Assembly (NCBI RefSeq): GCF_018613835.1
Contig: NZ_JAGGPM010000007.1
Span: forward strand, 62,001-126,000
Direction: 5' to 3'
DNA from: Arthrobacter sp. ISL-5
Lineage (GTDB): Bacteria; Actinomycetota; Actinomycetes; Actinomycetales; Micrococcaceae
Length of the DNA stretch: 64,000 nt
A program made the position numbers and the translations under genes. Numbering within the stretch: the stretch's first letter is position 1; every line of letters starts with the position of its first letter. The notes below the pieces were generated by a model, which did not search any database, was not told the origin of the DNA, and saw nothing but the letters and a program-made list of their open reading frames with translations. Shown piece after piece: positions 25,419 through 32,087 of this stretch.

Positions 25419-26070
25419 AGCGGTCCAATCTCTTTTCGAGGGCGGATTGCCCGGTGGACAGCGCCAGGCAGATGACCCAGTAAACCAGCGCGGCCTCGAG
25501 GTACAGCACCATGAACTCCTGGCTAAAGGCCGCAATCTGCTGGGCGTTACGGAAGAGCTCCGTCACCAGGATCAGCGAGGCAAGCGAGGTGTCCTTGACC
25601 AGGGAAATGAAGGTATTGGACAGCGGCGGCACGGAGACTCTGGCGGCCTGCGGCAGGATGATGCGCCGCAAAGCCAATCCCTTGGACATCCCGATGGTGT
25701 GCCCGGCTTCCCACTGGCCCTTGGGCACGGACAGGATGGCCGCCCGGATCACTTCGGCGGCATAGCCGCCGACGTTCAGGGAGAACGCGATGATGGCACT
25801 CGGCCACGGGTCCAGCTTCACCCCCAGGCTCGGGAGGCCGTAGAAGATCACAAAGAGCTGCACCAGAAGCGGCGTGCCGCGGATCACCGACACGTAGAAC
25901 CTCGCCGCCCCTGAGACCACGGCGGTCCGGCTCAGCCGCATGAGTGCCACGAGCAGGGCCAGTGCCAGGCCAAGCACGAACGAGGCCAGCGTCAGGGGAA
26001 TGGTGCCGGTGACGGCTCCCGTGACGATCGGGACGAAGGAGCTCCAGACGAGATCCCAGTTGAACGGCAT
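25405..26070 (-). CDS. polar amino-acid ABC transporter, permease subunit
   Basis: A 221-residue integral membrane protein with about five helices. The HisM/GlnP-type coupling motif is present (EAGHTIGMSKGLALRRIILP, then QAARVSVPPLSN). The amino-acid permease signature YAAEVIRAAILSVPKGQWEA is intact. A single permease gene implies a homodimer. ATG 26070 sits directly against the binding-protein stop (26071). Confidence 0.93.
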   Translation of the reverse strand: MPFNWDLVWSSFVPIVTGAVTGTIPLTLASFVLGLALALLVALMRLSRTAVVSGAARFYVSVIRGTPLLVQLFVIFYGLPSLGVKLDPWPSAIIAFSLNVGGYAAEVIRAAILSVPKGQWEAGHTIGMSKGLALRRIILPQAARVSVPPLSNTFISLVKDTSLASLILVTELFRNAQQIAAFSQEFMVLYLEAALVYWVICLALSTGQSALEKRLDRYVAH

Positions 26071-26886
26071 CTACTTGGTGACGTCCGCGCCGAAGTACTT
26101 CTCCGAGATCTTGGCCAGCGTGCCGTCGGCGCGGAGGTCAGTCAGCGCCTTGTCCACCGCGGCGGTGAGCTCCGTGGATCCCTTCCGGAAGGCGAACGCG
26201 CTTTCGGACTTTTCTGCCGTTTCGGCGGCAATCTTCAGGCCGGCATCCGGATTGGTCTTGGCGTAGTCGAGGTAGGTGAGTTCGTCGTTGACGACGGCGT
26301 CCACCCGGCCTTGACGGAGCAGCGCCACGGCCTGCGCCCAGCCCTCCACGGACTGGACGTTCGCGCCGGCATCCACCGCCAGCTTGTAGAAGTTGCTGGT
26401 GAGCGACTGGGCGGTGGTCTTGCCCTTGAGGCTTTCGAAGCTGGTGATGGAGCTGTTGTCAGCCTTGGTCACGACCACGCCGGGTGAGACGGTGTAGGGT
26501 GCGGAGAAATCGTACTTGGCCTTGCGCTCGGCGTTGATGGAGATCTGGTTTGCGATCGTATCGAAGCGCTTGGCGTCGAGGCCGGCGAAGATGCCGTCGA
26601 ACTGGGTCTCCTGGAACGTGGCTTTCACGCCGATCTTGTCCGCGACGGCCTTGGCGATTTCAACGTCGAAGCCGGTGAGTTCACCCGCTCCCTCCGCGTG
26701 GAAGCTGAACGGCTTGTACGTGCCCTCGGTGGCGATCACGAGCTCGCCCTTGGATTTCACATCGCTCAGCGAGGTATCCGAGCTGCTGGCGGCCGGCGTC
26801 TGTGAACCGCCGCAGGCCGACAGGGCCAGCGCCAGGCCGGCGAGGGTGGCTGCGATTGCGGTGCGGCGGGAGTGGACGCGGTTCAT
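26071..26886 (-). CDS. amino-acid-binding lipoprotein of the ABC importer
   Basis: A 271-residue lipoprotein. Signal peptide MNRVHSRRTAIAATLAGLAL with lipobox LSAC (Cys about 25) for anchoring to the outer face of the membrane. The mature part is an SBP_bac_3 clamshell starting at VIATEGTYKPFSFH, with GELTGFDVEIAKAVADKIG and FDTIANQISINAERK, the ligand-arginine region. The EGTYKPFSFH pattern recalls cystine-binding proteins (TcyA/FliY type), so L-cystine is a reasonable guess, but polar amino acids in general are the safe call. First gene of the three-gene operon. Confidence 0.9.
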   Translation of the reverse strand: MNRVHSRRTAIAATLAGLALALSACGGSQTPAASSSDTSLSDVKSKGELVIATEGTYKPFSFHAEGAGELTGFDVEIAKAVADKIGVKATFQETQFDGIFAGLDAKRFDTIANQISINAERKAKYDFSAPYTVSPGVVVTKADNSSITSFESLKGKTTAQSLTSNFYKLAVDAGANVQSVEGWAQAVALLRQGRVDAVVNDELTYLDYAKTNPDAGLKIAAETAEKSESAFAFRKGSTELTAAVDKALTDLRADGTLAKISEKYFGADVTK

Positions 26887-27029
26887 GGCGGGACCTTCTT
26901 CTTCAGGTGCAGATGCTTTGACGCGGCGGCAGGAGCCGGATACTCCGCGAGACTACTCGTTGCAACGCATTTGGAAACATCTTTTATTTCGCCATCTTAC
27001 GGGTGTGCGAAACGGCCGTTAAACAGGCT

Positions 27030-27063
27030 GAGTGGGGGCGGTCCCCAACGGCCGCCACCACTC
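27030..27063 (-). terminator. hairpin downstream of the HTH/membrane cassettes
   Basis: GAGTGGGGGCGG (27030-27041) pairs with CCGCCACCACTC (27052-27063), one mismatch. It lies between the last cassette gene (stop at 27175) and the start of the amino-acid importer. No strong U tract. Confidence 0.45.
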
Positions 27064-27174
27064 ATCCCCCCAATGTGTGATCCGGCAGGCGCCACGGCTT
27101 GTGGGCCAGGCAGCAGCTGCTTTCACACATTCATGATTCTCTCACGATCTAATGATTTTGTGAATCCCGCGTTG

Positions 27175-27912
27175 CTACCTGTCAGTAGATGACGTTCCGA
27201 GTCCGCCCGTCCCCTTTGCCCGGACCCGGGCTAGCCACACCATTATCAGTCCCGACACGAAGAACAACACGGCCGCGTTGTTGACCACCAGGCGCTCGAG
27301 GGCGAAGGCGGGAGCTGCAAACTCAAGCAGGAATCCCGCCGTCGTCGCCACGGCGCCCGCAGCCATGAGACCCGCCCCCGCGCGGACGAGCGCAGGTAGC
27401 CTGCTCCCGAGCGTGCGGACCAGCGAAGGCAGAAGGGCAAGCGAAATGTACGTCGGGTAGCCCCGCGCTGTAGCCCAGTAATAAGGCAGCAGAGCAGCAT
27501 TTCGCTGACTCCTGCCGCCGGTGTCCGCCAAACCCGCGGATGAAGCCGAAAAGTCCATCAGCAGAAAGAGCGTTACCAAGGCAGCGGAAAACAGCCCGAG
27601 AACGCTGAGCCCGATGCGTCCGGAAATCAGGGCGTAAGCGTCCCTGGCGCCAAATGCCCTGCTGACGCGGTAAGCCACCAGGTAAATCGCGGCAAAAACG
27701 ATGAGCCGCAACAGGAAGCTGGCCAGGTTGATGCCGCCAAGAGCCCGGTCTATCGGGAGGTAGAACACGTCCAGGCTGAGGACACCGGCCGCGGTGGCAA
27801 GGAGGAAGATGAAGAACAGTGACCGGTTCGTGCCGCGCAGGGCGCTGGGAATCCGGGCGGCCGTGGCGGCCGCGCAGACGATCAGGGTGGTCCACTGCAG
27901 GATCTCTCTCAT
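27175..27912 (-). CDS. seven-helix membrane protein, cassette A (paralogue of cassette B)
   Basis: A 245-residue polytopic protein. Hydrophobic helices lie at about 4-20, 31-50, 61-83, 97-117, 145-166, 173-195 and 206-228, giving seven helices and a short basic cytoplasmic tail (ARVRAKGTGG). Residues shared with cassette B include REILQWTTL/IEILQWTTL, NRSLF, NLA-LLR and GYPTYISLALLPS/AYPAYVCLALLPA. The fold is reminiscent of the MAB_1171c-like membrane family of actinobacteria, without its C-terminal tail; this is a resemblance, not a proven assignment. ATG 27912 overlaps the regulator stop as ATGA, giving obligate translational coupling. Function unknown; a membrane sensor or modulator of the HTH partner is plausible. 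Confidence 0.75.
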   Translation of the reverse strand: MREILQWTTLIVCAAATAARIPSALRGTNRSLFFIFLLATAAGVLSLDVFYLPIDRALGGINLASFLLRLIVFAAIYLVAYRVSRAFGARDAYALISGRIGLSVLGLFSAALVTLFLLMDFSASSAGLADTGGRSQRNAALLPYYWATARGYPTYISLALLPSLVRTLGSRLPALVRAGAGLMAAGAVATTAGFLLEFAAPAFALERLVVNNAAVLFFVSGLIMVWLARVRAKGTGGLGTSSTDR

Positions 27913-28658
27913 CCGAGGTTCTCCAGGATCATGTCGGTTTGTTCCTGGTCCTGTTCCTGGCGCCGCAGTGTCTTTCCCATCGCCTGGAGGCGGTCTCCGG
28001 CCAGAACGGCCAGCTCGCCGTCCGGCATCATATCGAGGGCGGCCTGGCGGGCCCCGGGCTCCCAGCCGGCTTCGGCTTCTGTGACGAGGCCGGTGGCCAC
28101 CAGGCCTCCGGTGAGTCCGACGCCGGCAGCGCGTGAGGTGGCGATGGCCACCTCGGGCGCCATCCGGTTTGCGGTCAGCTGTGCGGAGTAGTTCTGCGGG
28201 GCGATGCCCGCGGCGGCGGAGACGCGGTGGCGGAGTTCGCCGTCGTCGATCGCGTCCACCCAGTTCTTCACCGACGTGGCGTGCGCCGCCGGGCCGAGTG
28301 CCAACAGTCCGGCCTGCGGTGCTTCGGAGGTGTGCGGAGCCGTCCCGGTCCCGGAGCGGGCGATCACCGCGCGCAGCAGGTCCACAGTGGAAATCTGGCT
28401 CACCAGCTCCTGCGGCGTGGGCAGGATCGATTGGTCCGCAAGGCCGTGGTAGATCTCGAAGTAAGCCAAGGAGCGGACCGGGTTGGCGCCGAACGCCCGG
28501 CTGATGCTCACGACGGTTGCCTCGGCCACCTTGCCCCGGACAAGCTGCTGCGCCAGCGTGGTGCGCTTGACGCCCGACAGCCGGCACACATCGGCCGTGC
28601 TGGTGTCCGGCGCAATGCCGTGCAGCCAGCGCTGGAAGGCTTTCGCGGGGAGGGGCAT
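27909..28658 (-). CDS. double-HTH regulator, cassette A
   Basis: A 249-residue cytosolic protein. Residues 20-67 form an XRE-like helix-turn-helix (STADVCRLSGVKRTTLAQQL, then RGKVAEATVVSISRAFGANP). Residues 141-192 (ELRHRVSAAAGIAPQNYSAQ, LTANRMAPEVAIATSRAAGV) align by eye as a second, related HTH. A variable Gly/Ala-rich linker (about 101-127) separates them, and a charged helical C-terminus (GKTLRRQEQDQEQTDMILEN) follows. First gene of the two-gene cassette; the start ATG 28658 has AGAGAG just upstream, as in cassette B. The target is unknown; autoregulation and control of the divergent ABC genes are the nearest guesses. Confidence 0.8.
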   Translation of the reverse strand: MPLPAKAFQRWLHGIAPDTSTADVCRLSGVKRTTLAQQLVRGKVAEATVVSISRAFGANPVRSLAYFEIYHGLADQSILPTPQELVSQISTVDLLRAVIARSGTGTAPHTSEAPQAGLLALGPAAHATSVKNWVDAIDDGELRHRVSAAAGIAPQNYSAQLTANRMAPEVAIATSRAAGVGLTGGLVATGLVTEAEAGWEPGARQAALDMMPDGELAVLAGDRLQAMGKTLRRQEQDQEQTDMILENLG

Positions 28659-28694
28659 GGAACGCTCTCTGCGGAACGGATGTTTGGGTTGATC

Positions 28695-29438
28695 TTAGCT
28701 GCGTGCCGCGGATCGCCCTGTGCGGTCCATGGTATTCCTCCCCGCCCGGACCTTGGCCAGCCAGATCAGCGCCAGGCCGAAGACGAAGCACAGGATGGCG
28801 GTGTAGTTGATGACGTACGTCAGGTAGCCCAGCGCAGGTGGAATTGCCTGGAAGTACAGGCTGAGGATGACGGCTATCCCGCCGATGGCCAGCAGGAGTG
28901 CGGAGATCCGGAGCGGGGCCGGCAGGGTGCTGCGCACCGCGCGCAGCATGGCAGGCAGGAGCGCAAGGCAAACATAGGCCGGGTAGGCGCGGCCGGCAGC
29001 CCCGTAATACTCCGTGAGGACCTTGTTCCGTTCATCCCTGGCGTAGACAGCCATCATCCCCGCGGACGATCCCTCGGTATCCATGAAGGCGAAGAGAACG
29101 AGCAGGGCGACCGAGATCACCGCCAGGATTGCCAAGCCGGCATGGCCCTGAATGAGCCGGAGGCCGCGCTCGTCTCCGAAGCCGTTCGCGATCCGGATGC
29201 CCAGGAAATAGATCGCCCCGAAGATGATGAAGCGCAGGAGCAGGTTGGCCAAGTTCGTGCTACCCAGCAGGCCATCAATTACCAGATAAGGGCCCTGGAT
29301 ACTCAGGAGGATGGCCAGGGTCATCAGCGCAAGAACGTAAAACAGCGATCTGTTCTTCTTGCGCACCAGATTCGGGATCCGGGACAGCGCCGCAGCCCCG
29401 CACGCGATCAGGGTGGTCCACTGCAGGATCTCAATCAT
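28695..29438 (-). CDS. seven-helix membrane protein, cassette B
   Basis: A 247-residue polytopic protein with the same helix pattern as cassette A, but clearly diverged across its length (for example SIQGPYLVIDGLLGSTNLAN against SLDVFYLPIDRALGGINLAS). Conserved features are NRSLF, NLA-LLR-I-F-AIY, the SSAG element after helix 4 and the AYPAYVCLALLPAMLRA segment. The tail (KVRAGRNTMDRTGRSAARS) is basic. ATG 29438 overlaps the regulator's TGA. Its stop lies only 36 bases before the cassette A regulator start, so all four genes are probably one transcript. Confidence 0.75.
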   Translation of the reverse strand: MIEILQWTTLIACGAAALSRIPNLVRKKNRSLFYVLALMTLAILLSIQGPYLVIDGLLGSTNLANLLLRFIIFGAIYFLGIRIANGFGDERGLRLIQGHAGLAILAVISVALLVLFAFMDTEGSSAGMMAVYARDERNKVLTEYYGAAGRAYPAYVCLALLPAMLRAVRSTLPAPLRISALLLAIGGIAVILSLYFQAIPPALGYLTYVINYTAILCFVFGLALIWLAKVRAGRNTMDRTGRSAARS

Positions 29439-30226
29439 CCCAGGTTCTCCCAGATCTTTTCGGCTTGTTGATGGTCTTGTTCCTGGCGCCGCAGGGTTTT
29501 CCCGAGCGACTGGAGCCGGTCTCCCGCCAAAACTGTCAGGTCGGCGTCTGACAGCATATCGAGGGCCGCTTGGCGGGCCCCGGGCTCCCAGCCGGCCTCG
29601 GCTTCTGTGACGAGGCCGGTGGCCACGAGGCCGCCGGTGAGTCCGACGCCGGCAGCGCGTGAGGTGGCGATGGCCACCTCGGGCGCCATCCGGTTTGCGG
29701 TCAGTTGTGCCGAGTAGTTCTGCGGGGCGATGCCCGTGGCGGCGGAGACGCGGTGGCGGAGTTCGCCGTCGTCGATCGCGTCCACCCAGTTCTTTACGGA
29801 CGTTGCGTGCGGCGCCGGACTCAGCGCCGGCTGTCCTCCCGGTGCCGGGTGCTCCGGGGCCGGAGTGCCGGCAACGCCGGCAACGCCACGGGATTCCGCT
29901 CCTGACTCCGCGGCCGGCGCGGAGCGGGCGATGACTGCGCGCAGGAGGTCCATGGTGGCGATCTGGCTCACCAGTTCGTGGGACGTGGGCGGGACCTGGG
30001 GGCCGGCGAGGTCGCGATAGGTCTCAAAGTAGGCCAAGGAACTGACGGGGTTTGCGTTGAAGGCCCGGCTGATGCTCACGACGGTTGCCTCGGCCACCTT
30101 GCCCCGGACAAGCTGCTGCGCCAGGGTGGTGCGCTTGATCCCCGCCAGCCGGCACACATCGGCCGTGCTGGTGTCCGGTGCTATGCCGTGCAGCCAGCGC
30201 TGGAACGCCTTGGCGGGGAGTGGCAT
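29435..30226 (-). CDS. double-HTH regulator, cassette B
   Basis: A 263-residue paralogue of the cassette A regulator. The first 68 residues differ at only four or so positions (AG-I, N-AN, S-SL), and about 85 residues around the second HTH (from ATSVKNWVDAIDDGELRHRV to GARQAALDM) are identical except one. The linker (about 102-139, Ala/Gly/Pro-rich, with EHPAPGGQPALSPAPH) is longer and unrelated to that of cassette A. Because both DNA-binding units are conserved, the two proteins should read the same operator or form mixed dimers. ATG 30226 has the same AGAGAGCGTTCC leader as cassette A. Confidence 0.8.
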   Translation of the reverse strand: MPLPAKAFQRWLHGIAPDTSTADVCRLAGIKRTTLAQQLVRGKVAEATVVSISRAFNANPVSSLAYFETYRDLAGPQVPPTSHELVSQIATMDLLRAVIARSAPAAESGAESRGVAGVAGTPAPEHPAPGGQPALSPAPHATSVKNWVDAIDDGELRHRVSAATGIAPQNYSAQLTANRMAPEVAIATSRAAGVGLTGGLVATGLVTEAEAGWEPGARQAALDMLSDADLTVLAGDRLQSLGKTLRRQEQDHQQAEKIWENLG

Positions 30227-30422
30227 GGAACGCTCTCTGCTGAACGAAGGGATGGCACGGTGTTCGCGGTGGACAACTTCGATTTTACGCGGCCCGCGGC
30301 ATCAACTATGCTAGATGGTCGAACCCGTTGGTCCGTACACCCCCCAAGTCCGGATCAGCGGGTTCTTTCATGCCCGCCGGAATTTTTCCGGCCAATACGG
30401 GCAGCGGTGAGAGGATGGACTA
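30227..30422. promoter_or_regulatory. divergent control region between cassette B and the ABC-F gene
   Basis: 196 bases with no ORF. A minus-strand -10-like TAAAAT is read from 30282-30287 and a plus-strand TATGCT from 30307-30312; neither has a good -35. This is the only long intergenic space next to the cassettes and so the likeliest site for the double-HTH proteins to bind. Confidence 0.35.
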
Positions 30423-32087
30423 ATGACTGCAACCCTTGTCGCCAAAGAACTTTCGGGCGGTCATGATCACCGCACGCTCTTCTCCAAGCTCTCCCTCACG
30501 GTGGCCCCCGGGGACGTTGTTGGAGTGGTCGGCGCCAACGGTGCCGGCAAATCCACGCTGCTCCGGCTGTTGGCCGGCGTGGACCAGCCGCAGCAGGGCA
30601 GTGTCAGCCTGGCCCCTGCCGATGCGTTCGTGGGCTGGCTTCCGCAGGAGCACGAGCGGATAGCCGGCGAGACCATCGCCGGGTACATCGCCCGGCGCAC
30701 CGGCTCCGCCCAGGCAACCCAGGAGATGGAAGCCACGGCCGAGGCTTTGGGCGCGGGCGCGCCCGGCTCCGACGACGCCTATTCCCTTGCGTTTGACCGC
30801 TGGATGGCCTCAGGCGCCGCGGACCTGGACGAGCGCATACCGCCCGTCCTGGCCGACCTGGGCATGGACGTCGGCCCCGATGCTGAAATGACCGGGCTCT
30901 CCGGCGGCCAGGCGGCGCGTGTTGCGCTTGCGGCCCTGCTGCTGAGCCGCTTCGACATCGTGCTGCTGGATGAACCCACCAACGACCTTGACCTGGACGG
31001 GCTTGCCCGGCTGGAAGCCTTCGTGCAGGGTCTCCGCGGCGGCGCCGTGCTGGTCTCGCACGACCGCGAGTTCCTGGCCCGCTGCGTGACCACCATCGTG
31101 GAGCTGGACCTCGCCCAGAATTCCGTGGCCGTGTACGACGGCGGCTACGAGGCCTTCCTGGAGGAACGCGCCGTCGCCCGCCGGCACGCCCGCGAACGCT
31201 ATGACGAATTCGCCAGCACCAAGGCCGACCTTGTGTCCCGGGCGAGGACCCAGCGTGAGTGGAGCTCCCAGGGCGTCCGGAATGCGATGAAGAAAAACCC
31301 GGACAATGACAAGATCCGCCGCGCTGCCAGCTCCGAATCGTCGGAAAAGCAGGCGCAGAAGGTGCGGCAGATGGAATCGCGCATTGCCCGCCTGGACGTT
31401 GTGGAGGAGCCCCGCAAGGAGTGGCAGTTGCAGTTCAGCATCGGCCAGGCCCCGCGGTCCAGCTCCGTGGTGGCCACGCTCCGCGACGCCGTGGTCCGGC
31501 AGGGGAGCTTCACCCTGGGGCCGGTCAACCTGCAGCTCAATGCCGGCGAGCGGATCGGCATCACCGGGCCCAACGGTGCCGGGAAGTCGACGCTGCTCCG
31601 GCTGCTGCTGGGAGTGCAGGAACCGGACTCCGGTGATGCGTCCCAGGGAGCGTCCGTGGCCGTCGGCGAGATCGACCAGGCCCGGGGGCTGCTGGCCGGC
31701 CACCTGAAACTCGCGGATGCGGTGGAGGCCGTGCTGGCTGATCAGACGCCAGCGGAGGTCCGCACCCTGCTGGCCAAGTTCGGGCTCAAGGCGGACCACA
31801 CCGCCCGCACCGTGGACTCGCTGTCGCCGGGCGAGCGCACCCGTGCGGCCCTGGCCCTCCTGCAGGCCCGCGGCGTGAACCTCCTGGTGCTGGACGAACC
31901 CACCAACCACCTGGACCTGCCGGCGATCGAACAGCTGGAAGAGGCGCTGGAAAGCTATGAGGGCGCCCTGCTGCTGGTGACGCACGACCGCCGGCTGCTG
32001 GAAAACGTCCGGCTCGACGTGCGCTGGAATGTGGACAACGGCGCGGTCACCGAATTCATGACAGGCAAGATGGAGCAGAAGCAATGA
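30423..32087 (+). CDS. ABC-F family ATPase
   Basis: A 554-residue soluble protein with two fused ABC domains and no membrane helices. Domain 1: Walker A GANGAGKST, signature LSGGQAARV, Walker B IVLLDEPTNDLD. Domain 2: GPNGAGKST, signature LSPGERTRA, LLVLDEPTNHLD. The linker between (about 240-330, charged helices including RARTQREWSSQGVRNAMKKN) is the P-site interaction motif. ABC-F proteins act on the ribosome, either as translation factors or by protecting it from antibiotics. Coupling by ATGA overlap to an ABC exporter suggests a drug-resistance pair, though this is inference. Start ATG 30423. Confidence 0.92.
   Translation: MTATLVAKELSGGHDHRTLFSKLSLTVAPGDVVGVVGANGAGKSTLLRLLAGVDQPQQGSVSLAPADAFVGWLPQEHERIAGETIAGYIARRTGSAQATQEMEATAEALGAGAPGSDDAYSLAFDRWMASGAADLDERIPPVLADLGMDVGPDAEMTGLSGGQAARVALAALLLSRFDIVLLDEPTNDLDLDGLARLEAFVQGLRGGAVLVSHDREFLARCVTTIVELDLAQNSVAVYDGGYEAFLEERAVARRHARERYDEFASTKADLVSRARTQREWSSQGVRNAMKKNPDNDKIRRAASSESSEKQAQKVRQMESRIARLDVVEEPRKEWQLQFSIGQAPRSSSVVATLRDAVVRQGSFTLGPVNLQLNAGERIGITGPNGAGKSTLLRLLLGVQEPDSGDASQGASVAVGEIDQARGLLAGHLKLADAVEAVLADQTPAEVRTLLAKFGLKADHTARTVDSLSPGERTRAALALLQARGVNLLVLDEPTNHLDLPAIEQLEEALESYEGALLLVTHDRRLLENVRLDVRWNVDNGAVTEFMTGKMEQKQ

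Noticed and set aside
28659..28694. Small peptide gene between the two cassettes, as in peptide-sensing systems
   Set aside because: The gap is only 36 bases and holds little more than the ribosome-binding site; no start-to-stop frame of useful length exists.
27913..28971. Long N-terminal extension of the cassette A membrane protein
   Set aside because: It runs through the cassette A regulator in another frame. The ATG at 27912 overlaps the regulator stop and starts exactly where the homologous cassette B protein starts.
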